Below, in pieces: positions 1 to 10,866 of a DNA stretch of 64,000 bases (positions are counted from its first letter, which is position 1; every line of letters begins with the position of its first letter). Source of the DNA: UBA8514 sp034933685 (GTDB lineage: Bacteria; Bacillota; Clostridia; Lachnospirales; Anaerotignaceae); contig JAYFNB010000011.1 in the NCBI GenBank assembly GCA_034933685.1, positions 1-64,000 of the forward strand, written 5' to 3'. The translations under genes were made by a program, and so were the position numbers. The notes under the pieces were generated by a model, which made no database searches, was not told the DNA's origin, and saw only the letters and a program-made list of their open reading frames with translations.

Positions 1-118
1 TAGTACTTTGAAAACTGTATAACATTTAGTGATATGACATCATTTTATATATGAAGAAGATAACTTCTAAAAATATCATCGACAAGAAAAGTCTTTAAAA
101 TTACAAACTTTAATAACT
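1..118 (+). other. end of the rRNA spacer upstream of 23S
   Basis: This AT-rich stretch precedes the 23S gene and contains a TTTGAAAACTG box near base 8, which is common in Firmicutes rRNA spacers. No tRNA or 5S gene is visible in it. The 16S gene, if present, lies upstream of the window. Confidence 0.6.
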
Positions 119-3026
<2,908 letters not shown>

Positions 3027-3221
3027 ATATTAATGGTCATTTCCTAAGGAAATGTAAGCATTAAACTTGTTATCATCGATTTAGTGTCACGAAGTTCTCT
3101 TTGTTTAGTTTTGAAGGTATAGGAAGTCTTCAAGAATAAAGTGTTGACCGAAATAAGTTTTGGTGGTATAATACCTTTATTCGATTTAGGCGTATTTATT
3201 ACTAATAGACATATAAAATGC
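3027..3221. other. 23S-tRNA spacer, no 5S gene
   Basis: The spacer has a hairpin (CATTTCCT/AGGAAATG, about 3039-3055), a TAGTTTTGAAGG box near 3109 and a promoter just before the tRNAs. I looked for the conserved 5S segments and found none, so this rrn operon either carries 5S upstream of 16S or lacks it here. Confidence 0.6.
3144..3172 (+). promoter_or_regulatory. promoter of the tRNA-Thr/tRNA-fMet unit
   Basis: TTGACC (3144-3149), a 17-base spacer and a consensus TATAAT (3167-3172) lie about 50 bases before tRNA-Thr. This is a near-perfect vegetative promoter, so the tRNAs can be made independently of rRNA read-through. Confidence 0.75.
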
Positions 3222-3294
3222 GCCGATGTGGCTCAATTGGCAGAGCAGCTGACTTGTAATCAGCAGGTTAACGGTTCGAGTCCGTTCATCGGCT
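3222..3294 (+). tRNA. tRNA-Thr (UGU)
   Basis: A 73-base cloverleaf with acceptor GCCGATG/CATCGGC, anticodon loop CTTGTAA (anticodon TGT) and T-loop GGTTCGAGTCC. CCA is not encoded. It shares a promoter with the tRNA-fMet that follows 16 bases downstream. Confidence 0.95.
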
Positions 3295-3310
3295 TTTATT
3301 TTATTTATAT

Positions 3311-3365
<55 letters not shown>

Positions 3366-3384
<19 letters not shown>

Positions 3385-4847
3385 TAATTCATATGTACGC
3401 CAATCTGAACGGTTATAGAACCGTCCGGGTTGGCGTATATTTTTGTTACGAAAGCATTTATAAGGGTTTTTAAATTAGCAGCATTGTCAAGGTTAGCAGC
3501 AGCATTTACAAACATTCTTTCAATGGCCGCAGGATCTACTTCTTTAGAAGATAGGTTTGCGGCATTTATAATGTCTGTTAATTCTGCTTTACGCATACGC
3601 AAATTATCAATTTCAGCAGATAATTCCGGAATATTGGCGCCATTAAGAAGTGCATTAACACCATTTTTTATTTTTGTCTCTATTTTTAATAATTCTGCCT
3701 TTTCTTTATCCAAATTACCAATATTACTATTTACTTGATCTGCAATGTATTGTGATAAATTTTTAAAATCAGCATTTTTAATGTAGTCCTTAACATGTGC
3801 AACGACAAATGTTTCAAGTTCATTAGCACGTATGTTTTTTGAATTGCAGGTTTTTGTTCTATATTTATTACCACAAATATAATAAGTATTTTCGTAAATC
3901 TTACCATTTGCCTTTTTTTTGCAAGTAGAATGACCAACATAGGTTGCGCCGCATTCCGCACACTCAATTAATCCTGTTAACAAATATTCTCTTTTTGCTT
4001 TATTGCTTGCATTTCTCTTATTATTATTCAATCTCATTTGTACAGCCTCCCAAATATCTTTACTTATTATTGCAGGTATAGCGTCCTCAATTCGTATAAC
4101 ATCCGGGTTAAGTTCACCGCCGGCCCACTTTCTAAAATGTTTTACTTTTCTTTTATTCCAAAAATAAACACCTACATACCGTTCATTTCTTAAAATTACA
4201 GATAGAGTATTTTTCCCAAAGGGTCGTCCATATCGTCCAGAAAAACTTCTAATGGCTTCAATTATATCGGTGTAACTGCAACCGGAAGCATACATTGTAA
4301 ATATTTTTTGTATTACCGGGGCTTCTGTTGGGTTTATAATATATTGCCCATTTTCAATATCATAGCCAAAAGGAGCAACACCGCCTAAAAATTGGCCTTG
4401 TTTCGCTTTTACGGCCACACCATCAATTGACTTTTGCCGAGTTTCAAGTACTTCTCGTTGACCAAGACCAACGCTTATTAATTCAACTAAAAAATCATTT
4501 GAATTATAAATATCGCCTAAATTTTGAGTACATGAAATCACCTTAACATTAGCTTCCGCCATTGCTTTTCTAAAAATAAACCAGTCCCCAACATCACGGG
4601 AACCGCGGGAAATATCATAAATAATAACAGCTTCAAATTCTTTGTTTTTTGCAGCATTTACCATGTTAATAAAGCCGGTACGGTTTGTATTTGTACCCGT
4701 TTGCGCTTCGTCAATAAAAAATGCAGTAATTGTTATATTATTTTCTTTGCTGTATTTTTGAATTTTTTCCATTTGATAAGCAATACTGTTACTTGTTTGG
4801 TTATCAGTGGAATAGCGGGCATAAGCCGCAGCACGTAAATTTTCCAA
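3366..4847 (-). CDS. int: large serine recombinase (phage integrase)
   Basis: A 493-residue site-specific recombinase that integrates and excises the phage. The N-terminal resolvase domain has the catalytic serine in YARYSTD (residue about 13) and the helper segment ISRGSRD. A recombinase domain follows (GVAPFGYDI region, about 155-260), then a zinc-ribbon with CAECGATY and later Cys pairs (about 296-345), then a coiled coil near 370-430. The start is TTG with AGGAAG seven bases upstream. The stop codon lies inside tRNA-fMet, beyond the attachment core, so the last two residues (Trp-Ile) are host-encoded. In the excised circle the frame would instead continue for 32 codons (see 41886-41984). 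Confidence 0.95.
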
Positions 4848-4926
4848 TTTGCCACTTCCTTTATTTTAGGGGACGTGTTAAAATTAGATTGTCCCAAATT
4901 AGTTTAAAAAAACATGTGTAACATGG

Positions 4927-4964
4927 AAAGAGGTTTACCAGTGGAGTGGTAGGCCTCTTTTTAT
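4927..4964 (+). terminator. rightward terminator upstream of int
   Basis: A 14-bp stem (AAAGAGGTTTACCA with its complement, two G-U pairs), 6-base loop, then TTTTATTT on the + strand. No + strand phage gene precedes it. It is placed to stop transcription entering from the tRNA operon. Confidence 0.75.
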
Positions 4965-5112
4965 TTCGTATTAAAATTATAAAATTCTTTATTCTTTGTG
5001 TACATTTCCATAAAAAGGTTTTAAAATTATTAAGGTTACTTAACATTAGTTAATTAATCAGCCCCACAGTTCATCATAATGTTTATTTGTATAATTCAGA
5101 GGGGGATTTAAT

Positions 5113-5214
5113 ATGGAAGAATTAAAGAAATCAATAAATGAATTAGTTAACAAATGCACAAATTTAAAGACATTATGGATTATATATGATTTTGTATCAC
5201 ATATAATAAAATGA
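5113..5214 (+). CDS. small hypothetical phage protein (33 aa)
   Basis: A 33-codon frame starting ATG after GGGGG, with an amphipathic N-terminal half (MEELKKSINELVNKC) and a hydrophobic end. Short proteins of this style are common in the control region of clostridial prophages, but I do not recognise a function. A TATAAT-like box lies at 5090-5095 and a hairpin follows the stop. Expression is unproven. Confidence 0.4.
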   Translation: MEELKKSINELVNKCTNLKTLWIIYDFVSHIIK

Positions 5215-5224
5215 TTTGTGTTTT

Positions 5225-5252
5225 TAGCGGCTCTTCATGGGCCGCTATTTAA
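5225..5252 (+). terminator. hairpin terminator after the 33-aa gene
   Basis: TAGCGGC (5225-5231) pairs with GCCGCTA (5241-5247) around a 9-base loop, followed by a short T-rich run on the + strand. It also borders the stop codon of the leftward lipoprotein gene. Confidence 0.5.
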
Positions 5253-5836
5253 CTTATTTTTTCTATATCCCCATTATCCAAATATATAAAATATGTTTCT
5301 AATACCGTACCGCTACCCAGTGTATTTGCGTCGTGCTCTTCTTTATCAACATATTCGTGGAATGTAACTTCGATAGCGTAATCTGACATAACAAACATAT
5401 TTGCAGTGGTTTTATTTGTGAAATTAACCATAAAATGAATTTCATCATCACTTTTATAATATTCGTTGTAATAAGAAAGTGCATATTTGCAAAAATCAAT
5501 GTTGTCGGCAGTTCTTGCCAATCTCCAGTTTGTAGTTTTGTCATTTCTAACAGTATCATCGAAAATAATGTCAACGTCAGAAATATCTTGATCACTTATA
5601 CCTACAATTTCTTCGCCTGTTCGATGTTCAACAGGCTCTTTTTCCTCTTCTGCTGGTGCTTCCTCTGATGGTACAGCTGCCTCTTCTTTTGTTTCCTCTT
5701 CCGCAGGTGCTTCTGTTTTCTCTTCCGTTACTGTTACCGCCGCCGCAGGTTCTGCTGCTTGTTCTTTCTTACCACAACCATTTAAAGAAACAATGCAAAG
5801 GGTTGCCAAGGTAATAGTTAAAAATTTTTTCATCAT
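5249..5836 (-). CDS. prophage lipoprotein of unknown function
   Basis: A 195-residue predicted exported lipoprotein. A basic N-terminus and hydrophobic stretch end in the lipobox LNGC (Cys about 21). A Glu/Ala/Pro-rich spacer (about 28-75) precedes a compact acidic C-terminal domain with no motif I recognise. The start is the first of two adjacent ATGs, after GGAGG. It is leftward with the repressor and integrase, so it is probably expressed in the lysogen. Superinfection exclusion or host-surface modification is a reasonable guess from position, but nothing in the sequence proves it. Confidence 0.75.
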   Translation of the reverse strand: MMKKFLTITLATLCIVSLNGCGKKEQAAEPAAAVTVTEEKTEAPAEEETKEEAAVPSEEAPAEEEKEPVEHRTGEEIVGISDQDISDVDIIFDDTVRNDKTTNWRLARTADNIDFCKYALSYYNEYYKSDDEIHFMVNFTNKTTANMFVMSDYAIEVTFHEYVDKEEHDANTLGSGTVLETYFIYLDNGDIEKIS

Positions 5837-5867
5837 AAATCCTCCTAATTGAATAATAAAATTTATT

Positions 5868-5894
5868 AACCGACTTATAGAAGTCGGTTTTTTT
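5868..5894 (+). terminator. rightward terminator between lipoprotein and repressor
   Basis: AACCGACTT/AAGTCGGTT, a 9-bp perfect stem with loop ATAG, followed by TTTTT on the + strand. On the - strand it is followed only by an AT-rich run, so it favours rightward termination although the neighbouring genes are leftward. Confidence 0.65.
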
Positions 5895-5896
5895 AT

Positions 5897-6262
5897 TTAT
5901 ATAAACTTACTTACATTTTTAATGAAGTTTTTAACATCTTCTTTACCACTATCCGAAAGTTTCAAATATTCCAGTATAAAATTTTTTATAAATTCATCGT
6001 CAGAATTAATTAAATCCCCAATTTGAGCAGCTAATAAATTGTCCGTATCCATTTCTGGTCGATACATTGGCCCAGTACCATGCCTTAACCATTGTTCGTT
6101 GACGTTAAAAATACGACATACATCAGATATAGTTCTTTCAGTTAAAATATTTGCACCAATATCATAGTTTGCAATTGCAGACCGAGAGAGATTTAATTTT
6201 TTCCCAAATTCAGCTTGTGTTAGTTTCTGATCTTTTCTTATTTGTTTAAAACGCTCATTCAA
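5897..6262 (-). CDS. XRE-family (CI-like) repressor
   Basis: A 121-residue phage repressor candidate. The N-terminal helix-turn-helix is clear (KLTQAEFGKKLNLSRSAIANYDIG, about residues 11-35). The C-terminal part is short and helical, with no LexA-type Ser-Lys protease, so induction is probably not by RecA-driven self-cleavage. An ATG exists 7 codons upstream, but TTG at 6260-6262 has AGAGGTG eight bases before it, so I take TTG. It faces the rightward early operon across a 160-bp control region holding palindromes and a strong promoter. Confidence 0.88.
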   Translation of the reverse strand: MNERFKQIRKDQKLTQAEFGKKLNLSRSAIANYDIGANILTERTISDVCRIFNVNEQWLRHGTGPMYRPEMDTDNLLAAQIGDLINSDDEFIKNFILEYLKLSDSGKEDVKNFIKNVSKFI

Positions 6263-6301
6263 TTTTATTTCACCTCTTTCCATAGAACTTATTTATTATA
6301 T

Positions 6302-6384
6302 TAACATGTTAGTATATAAAAAGCAATAAAAAAGTCCTTAAAGGACAAAATGGTATTGACAAATGTTATTTAATAACTTATTAT
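6302..6384. promoter_or_regulatory. early promoter and putative repressor operators
   Basis: Rightward promoter: TTGACA (6356-6361), a 17-base spacer, TATTAT (6379-6384). Two perfect palindromes lie between it and the repressor: TAACATGTTA (6302-6311) and GTCCTT-A-AAGGAC (6334-6346), the latter ending 9 bases before the -35. A leftward TATAAT for the repressor sits at 6295-6300. This looks like the lysis/lysogeny switch. Confidence 0.65.
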
Positions 6385-6425
6385 TGTCATATAAAAACAT
6401 TTTGTGTAAAAAAGGAGTGACGAAA

Positions 6426-6734
6426 ATGGCGAATAAAAAAGAAATGTTGGATTTAACGATTAAGGCAATAAGAGAAGAAATTAAAAACGAACATTTTGAC
6501 AGTGACAGCCTAACACATTTGTATTTGGGTGCAGTTAATATTATTGAGCAAATGACAGATGAAGAGTTGCCAAACAAAAGTCAAATATGTGATGAACTTG
6601 CAGAGGGAGCAGAAGAAACCTACATAAGATCGTTAAAAATTAAAAAGTATGATGTAAGTATTTTAGTTTCGCTTGCGGTTAGTTGGCGTGAGATTGTAGA
6701 GAGAAAAGAAAAGCTAATTAAGAATGATTGTTAA
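6426..6734 (+). CDS. first early phage gene, hypothetical (102 aa)
   Basis: A 102-residue acidic, mostly helical protein starting ATG after GGAGTGA. It is the first gene of the rightward early operon, in the slot of a cro-type or antirepressor gene, but it has no obvious helix-turn-helix. The centre has a helical segment followed by EQMTDEELPNKSQ. I do not recognise the family. Confidence 0.65.
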   Translation: MANKKEMLDLTIKAIREEIKNEHFDSDSLTHLYLGAVNIIEQMTDEELPNKSQICDELAEGAEETYIRSLKIKKYDVSILVSLAVSWREIVERKEKLIKNDC

Positions 6735-6781
6735 AAAATCAATTACAAATTGGAGTTTAGAAAAAGTGGGGAGGGATAAGT

Positions 6782-6949
6782 ATGTTAGAAAAAATCGAAT
6801 TAAAAGGCAAAGAAGAAGAGGTTAAGGAAATTGCAACAATGTTAATGGAAATGCCAGACGGTTTACGCATGTTAACAAAGGGCTTTTTGTTGGGTGTGCA
6901 GGTGAAAGAAAAGGCAGCAGAAACAAAATTGTTAAAAGACCCGGCATAG
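6782..6949 (+). CDS. small hypothetical phage protein (55 aa)
   Basis: A 55-codon frame with ATG nine bases after GGGGAGGG. The product is Lys/Glu-rich with a hydrophobic middle (GLRMLTKGFLLGVQ), consistent with a single amphipathic helix. Spacing to its neighbours fits the early operon. Function unknown. Confidence 0.6.
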   Translation: MLEKIELKGKEEEVKEIATMLMEMPDGLRMLTKGFLLGVQVKEKAAETKLLKDPA

Positions 6950-6995
6950 TAATTGCCGGGGTGAACAAAATCAAAACAATTTTGGAGGTGGGAAG

Positions 6996-7172
6996 TTGGA
7001 AAAGTGTAAGAATTTTGAGTTAAAAAATGGTGAAGTTAGGTGCAATAGATTTAATGTCCCAGTAGATAAAATTACAAAGCACACAACATTGTGTATGCAA
7101 GGCGGTTTGTTTTGCCATCAAGGAGAGGCAGTAAAGGAGAAGAAAAATGACCAACTACGAAAGGATCGTTGA
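6996..7172 (+). CDS. small Cys-containing phage protein (58 aa)
   Basis: The frame starts with TTG after GGAGGTGGG and overlaps the next gene by 26 bases. Four cysteines (residues 4, 16, 33, 40) and a final basic stretch suggest a small metal-binding fold. Function unknown. The start codon and overlap make this less certain than its neighbours. Confidence 0.5.
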   Translation: MEKCKNFELKNGEVRCNRFNVPVDKITKHTTLCMQGGLFCHQGEAVKEKKNDQLRKDR

Positions 7173-7338
7173 AGAAATGAGCCATACTCGTATGGCTGAA
7201 CTTTTAGAAAAGAGCGATTTTTGCTGTGGAGCCCATGTAAGTAAAGGTGATTTTGAATGCGCAGCACCAGAGGACGCCAGTTGTGCGCAGTGCATAAGCA
7301 GTTGGCTTAAAAAAGAAAGCGGTGAATTAAATGCGTGA
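7147..7338 (+). CDS. small Cys-rich phage protein (63 aa)
   Basis: ATG after AGGAGA. The protein has an N-terminal helix (YERIVEEM..TRMAELL) and five cysteines (FCCGAH, FECAAPED, SCAQCIS), then an amphipathic end. Proteins of this plan recur in clostridial prophage early regions. A zinc-binding role is inferred from the Cys spacing only. Confidence 0.65.
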   Translation: MTNYERIVEEMSHTRMAELLEKSDFCCGAHVSKGDFECAAPEDASCAQCISSWLKKESGELNA

Positions 7339-7549
7339 GGGAACGGTATACCATTGTCCTGTTTGTACAGTGGGTTACGATACGGAGGCAGAGGCGATTG
7401 CTTGCAGGAACAGGCATGGGGCGTTTGAAAAGAAATATGTTTGCTGTGAGATTTGCGGCAGACGGTTTAATATTGACATTACTGGTTGGGGTAAGAAGAT
7501 GGGCGTTGAGAATGCTTTGAAGTGTGAAAAGAGCCATAAAAATGATTAG
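7331..7549 (+). CDS. small zinc-finger-like phage protein (72 aa)
   Basis: Two Cys pairs are seen: HCPVCTVGY with a downstream CRNRH (about residues 8-30), like a C2H2-type finger, and CCEICGRRF (about 38-46) with CEKSH near the end. It overlaps the previous gene by 8 bases. Likely a small metal-stabilised nucleic-acid or protein-binding factor. No family assigned. Confidence 0.6.
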   Translation: MREGTVYHCPVCTVGYDTEAEAIACRNRHGAFEKKYVCCEICGRRFNIDITGWGKKMGVENALKCEKSHKND

Positions 7550-7581
7550 TAAAATTGTGAAGAGGTTTCCGGAGGTGCAAA

Positions 7582-7965
7582 ATGAAGCCAATTCCAAACG
7601 TATTAGAATGCCATTACTGCGAAAGAAACCGAACTCATGGAGGCCCTTGCTATGGGAAACAGGGATCAATAGAAAAAGGGTGTTTAGGGTTTAAAGCTGA
7701 TGAAAGAGGTTGCATTAGAAACGAAACTACAAGGTTGCATATTCCTCTTTACGTATCATTTCCAACCATTGGGGTATGGTGTGATGAATTTACCAGGAAT
7801 GGAAAAGATTTTGACATGCGAATTGTAAAAATATTAAACATTCAATGGGATACAAAGAAAGGGAATATCATGGTAACTTGCGATATTGATTATTTTGTTA
7901 ATGATTTTGCAGACGATTACAAGGAAGAGAAATCGCCTAAAGTGGTGTTGAAAGTAATTAAATAA
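7582..7965 (+). CDS. hypothetical phage protein with N-terminal Cys cluster (127 aa)
   Basis: ATG after GGAGG. The N-terminal third has CHYCERN..GPCYG..KGCLGF, a probable metal site. The remainder is a beta-rich domain with alternating hydrophobic residues. It sits directly upstream of the PAPS-reductase-like gene. Function unknown. Confidence 0.65.
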   Translation: MKPIPNVLECHYCERNRTHGGPCYGKQGSIEKGCLGFKADERGCIRNETTRLHIPLYVSFPTIGVWCDEFTRNGKDFDMRIVKILNIQWDTKKGNIMVTCDIDYFVNDFADDYKEEKSPKVVLKVIK

Positions 7966-7981
7966 AATTGAAAGGGGTAAG

Positions 7982-8010
7982 AGGTTTGCGGCCGCAATAA
8001 ATCCGGATTT
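7982..8010. promoter_or_regulatory. two adjacent perfect palindromes in the leader of the PAPS-reductase-like gene
   Basis: TTGCGGCCGCAA (7986-7997) and AAATCCGGATTT (7999-8010) are each perfect 12-bp palindromes separated by one base. The segment starts with AGGTTTGC (7982-7989), the exact complement of a repeat in the small RNA at 11838-11925. Could be an operator, an mRNA hairpin or an RNA target. Confidence 0.4.
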
Positions 8011-8016
8011 ACTCCT

Positions 8017-9093
8017 GTGATGAAGATGAATGTAATTGAACGTATGGAAGCTATTGGTGCAGATAGGAAAATAGCGGACTTCAATATAAAACAAAAAATG
8101 GATTATGAGTTTAAAAAAAGTTACGCATATACAAGAGCCTGGGAATTTTACAATGAGTGCATGGAAAGAGGTTTGAACTGCCATGTGTCTGTTGGAGGTT
8201 TGGACAGCATCACCTTATTCACGTTTCTTAAAAATATTGGCATAAAGGTACCAGGTATTTCCGTGTCTTATTTGGAGGATGTCAGTATACAAAAAGTACA
8301 TAAGCAAATTGGTATAGAAACGTTGAAGTCAGCAAAGAAAGCTGATGGCACGTGCTGGAGTAAGGTTGACATTATCAAAGAATTTGGCTTCCCTGTGCTA
8401 TCAAAGGAAATAGCAAGCAAGATAGAGTTATTGCAAAATCCGTCAGAAAAAAATAAAACCGTACGTCATGCCATAATTACAGGCGAAACAGGGGAATACG
8501 GAGGCAATAGAAAAAACACAAGAATGAAGCTATCTCAAAAATGGCTTAACAAGTTTGGTGGGTATGAGAATGAAACAGAGGGTGTAAATTATTTGGTTCC
8601 AGATTTTAAGGTGTCCTCAAAGTGTTGTTATTACCTCAAAGAAAAGCCATGCGACGATTGGGCGAAGAAACATAACAGTGTACCGTATTTGGGGCTTATG
8701 GCCTCCGAAGGTGGACGTAGAGCAAAGAGCCTTAAAATAAATGGCTGTAATTATTTTGGCAAGACAACAATACGTTCTGCACCATTTGCAATTTTTAACA
8801 GGCAAGATATTTTGCAACTTGCCCTAGAACTGAATGTTACCGTTCCATCAATCTACGGAACGATTGAAAGCGACGAAGAGGGAAGCCTTTACACAACAAA
8901 AGCACAAAGAACCGGTTGCAGTATGTGTGGTTTCGGCATAACTCTTGAAAAACGTCCCCACAGGTTCGATTTATTACGAGAACGCAACGAAAATGAGTGG
9001 AAGTTTTGGATGTACGAAATGGGATGGGGACATGTTCTTACCTATGTTGGTGTTAGCTGGGAGGACAAATTATCAGAGGGGAGCAGAGGTTAA
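8017..9093 (+). CDS. PAPS-reductase-like phage protein
   Basis: A 358-residue member of the phosphoadenosine-phosphosulfate reductase/ATP-pyrophosphatase superfamily that phages often carry. The P-loop-like motif is SVGGLDSI (about residues 58-65), where the usual form is SGGKDS, so the lysine is replaced by Leu. Cys clusters occur at CCYYLKEKPC (about 203-212) and TGCSMCGFG (about 302-310), suggesting a metal or Fe-S site. Start codons GTG 8017, ATG 8020 and ATG 8026 are all possible, with no clear ribosome site nearby. The substrate is unknown; a DNA- or nucleotide-modification role is possible for relatives. Confidence 0.8.
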   Translation: MMKMNVIERMEAIGADRKIADFNIKQKMDYEFKKSYAYTRAWEFYNECMERGLNCHVSVGGLDSITLFTFLKNIGIKVPGISVSYLEDVSIQKVHKQIGIETLKSAKKADGTCWSKVDIIKEFGFPVLSKEIASKIELLQNPSEKNKTVRHAIITGETGEYGGNRKNTRMKLSQKWLNKFGGYENETEGVNYLVPDFKVSSKCCYYLKEKPCDDWAKKHNSVPYLGLMASEGGRRAKSLKINGCNYFGKTTIRSAPFAIFNRQDILQLALELNVTVPSIYGTIESDEEGSLYTTKAQRTGCSMCGFGITLEKRPHRFDLLRERNENEWKFWMYEMGWGHVLTYVGVSWEDKLSEGSRG

Positions 9094-9095
9094 GC

Positions 9096-9335
9096 ATGAA
9101 AAATACATTAGCAGACTTAAATAATTATCTTTTTGGACAAATGGAACGGCTTAATGATGAAATGGACGAAGCAAGCCTTGAACACGAGATAAAAAGAAGT
9201 GAAGCAGTTATGAAAATAGCCAAAACAATTATCGAAAATGGTTCGCTTGCTTTGCAGACAAAGAAACATTTGGACGAATACGGCGCCGGCAATAATTGCG
9301 AAGTGCCACTTTTGGGAATAAGGGCAGATAAATGA
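9096..9335 (+). CDS. hypothetical phage protein (79 aa)
   Basis: A helical, acidic protein two bases downstream of the PAPS-reductase-like gene and overlapping the next by 4 bases, so all three are co-translated. N-terminal LNNYLFGQMERLND suggests a coiled or oligomeric helix. Small proteins of this type commonly follow PAPS-reductase genes in phages; function unknown. Confidence 0.65.
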   Translation: MKNTLADLNNYLFGQMERLNDEMDEASLEHEIKRSEAVMKIAKTIIENGSLALQTKKHLDEYGAGNNCEVPLLGIRADK

Positions 9336-9535
9336 AGAGGAATAGTTCTAAACAATTAACCAGGATCAATAAAAAAGGCGTTCCAGAGTTAATCAACAAA
9401 CTATATATCGAAAGGGCCATAGCCACGCTTTACGAATATGAAAGCACAGGCTTAACCCCGTGGCAAATAGGAGATTTACAAGAAACTATAAACAATCAAT
9501 TGCAAAGAATTAAAAAACTGGAGGATTGGCAATGA
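9332..9535 (+). CDS. hypothetical phage protein (67 aa)
   Basis: A basic N-terminus followed by helices (ERAIATLYEYESTGLTPWQIGDLQETI), ending in a Gln/Lys-rich helix. It overlaps the genes on both sides by 4 bases (ATGA), showing translational coupling. Function unknown. Confidence 0.65.
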   Translation: MKRNSSKQLTRINKKGVPELINKLYIERAIATLYEYESTGLTPWQIGDLQETINNQLQRIKKLEDWQ

Positions 9536-10134
9536 TGAAATATTCAAAAGACATGATACGTTTTATAGAGAAAAATGTATCAGGTTTAACAACTTACGAT
9601 CTTACAGAATTGTTTAACCGTCATTTTGGAACAGATGTTAAACAAAGCCAAATTAAATCTCTTTTAGCAAGATACAAGTTAACAAATGGAATTAACTGTA
9701 AATTTAAAAAGGGACAAGAGCCGCACAACAAGGGACAAAAAGGAATTACATATAAAGGTTCTGAAAAAGGGTGGTTTAAAAAGGGAAACGTTTCTCCCAA
9801 CCACAAGGCTGTGGGTAGTGAAAGGCTTAGTAAAGATGGATATTTTGAAATTAAGGTTGCAGAGCCTAATAAATGGAGATTAAAGCATAATGTCATTTGG
9901 GAAGAGGCGCACGGAGCGATACCCAAAGGTTGTGTTGTTGTATTTTTAGATGGAAACAAAGAAAATGTTGAAGTTGGAAATCTCAAGTTAATTACAAGAA
10001 GAGAGTTGCTTATAATGAACCGTCATGGCTTGTTTACGCCGAATGCAGAGACTACGGAAACGGCTTGCAATTTGGCAAAGCTAATTGATACCAGGAACAG
10101 CGTTAAAAAGGGGAGAACTAGGCATGAAAACTGA
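9532..10134 (+). CDS. HNH endonuclease, phage type
   Basis: About 200 residues. The N-terminal part resembles a helix-turn-helix (TYDLTELFNRHFG..VKQSQIKSLLARY). A Gly/Lys/His-rich linker and an HNH core follow, with LKHNVIWEEAHGAIPKG and VVFLDGNKENVEVGNL (about 120-155). ATG 9532 has GGAGG seven bases before it; an upstream TTG is too close. Such free-standing HNH proteins are usually homing-type or packaging-associated nucleases. The position in the early operon favours a selfish or DNA-metabolism role. Confidence 0.85.
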   Translation: MMKYSKDMIRFIEKNVSGLTTYDLTELFNRHFGTDVKQSQIKSLLARYKLTNGINCKFKKGQEPHNKGQKGITYKGSEKGWFKKGNVSPNHKAVGSERLSKDGYFEIKVAEPNKWRLKHNVIWEEAHGAIPKGCVVVFLDGNKENVEVGNLKLITRRELLIMNRHGLFTPNAETTETACNLAKLIDTRNSVKKGRTRHEN

Positions 10135-10504
10135 TGAACTTATAAAAGCATTAAGAGAAAAAAGTTTATATGTGAATAACGCGTCACTTAGTGTTATGGA
10201 TTTATGCATTGAAGCGGCTGACCTACTGGAACAAATGAAAAAGCGCATAGAGGCAAAAGAAACTGTTATTCAGCTGATTGAGACAACAATGTCCATGTTG
10301 TCAAGTGATAAAGATAGCTTAATACATAAATGGAATGTAGCTGAAAATAAAATTGCAAAATTGAAAGCAAGTCAGCCGGTAAGGTGTGTGGAGTGTCTAC
10401 ATTATGTAAAGATCAAAAATTTTGATAACGAGTGCGGAATTACGGGCGGTTGTGTTCGTGATGACGATTATTGTAGTTGCGGTAAAAGGAGAGTTGAGGA
10501 ATGA
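10124..10504 (+). CDS. hypothetical phage protein with helical and Cys-rich parts (126 aa)
   Basis: ATG 10124 after GGGGAG. Residues 1-80 are helical and coiled-coil-like. Residues 88-120 hold CVECLHY..CGITGGC..CSCGK, a small zinc-binding module typical of clostridial phage early proteins. It overlaps the upstream HNH gene and the next gene by 4 bases. Function unknown. Confidence 0.65.
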   Translation: MKTDELIKALREKSLYVNNASLSVMDLCIEAADLLEQMKKRIEAKETVIQLIETTMSMLSSDKDSLIHKWNVAENKIAKLKASQPVRCVECLHYVKIKNFDNECGITGGCVRDDDYCSCGKRRVEE

Positions 10505-10866
10505 GCGAGATAGAACAGGCGGTTGAAATATTGAAAGTTGTATCTAAAAGATTTTGTGATGGATGCGAATATGAAGACTCGGGAACTTGTAGAGTTAATT
10601 TTTCAAAATGCGAAACTGCTTATGATAAAGCCATTCAAGCCCTACAAAAACAAATACCATTACATCCAATTATAAAAGAACGCCACAGAGGCGGTTTTCA
10701 ACAGTTCGCATGTAAAGAGTGTGGAAATATCGATGTAAAAGACCATACATATGTGGAGAAAGATTACGCAATTTGCCCTTGTTGCAACAAAAGCATTGAT
10801 GGAATATTTAGAAATTATTGCGATAATTGTGGTCAAAAAATTGATTGGAGTTCTGAAAATGAGTGA
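10501..10866 (+). CDS. zinc-ribbon phage protein (121 aa)
   Basis: Three Cys groups are visible: CDGCEYED..CRVNFSKC (about 19-37), CKECGNID (about 71-78) and CPCCNKS/CDNCGQK (about 94-113). The last two look like zinc ribbons. Co-translated with neighbours through ATGA overlaps. Function not recognised. Confidence 0.65.
   Translation: MSEIEQAVEILKVVSKRFCDGCEYEDSGTCRVNFSKCETAYDKAIQALQKQIPLHPIIKERHRGGFQQFACKECGNIDVKDHTYVEKDYAICPCCNKSIDGIFRNYCDNCGQKIDWSSENE

Noticed and set aside
3027..3221. A hidden 5S rRNA gene
   Set aside because: None of the conserved 5S blocks could be found by eye; the interval is mostly promoter and hairpin sequence.
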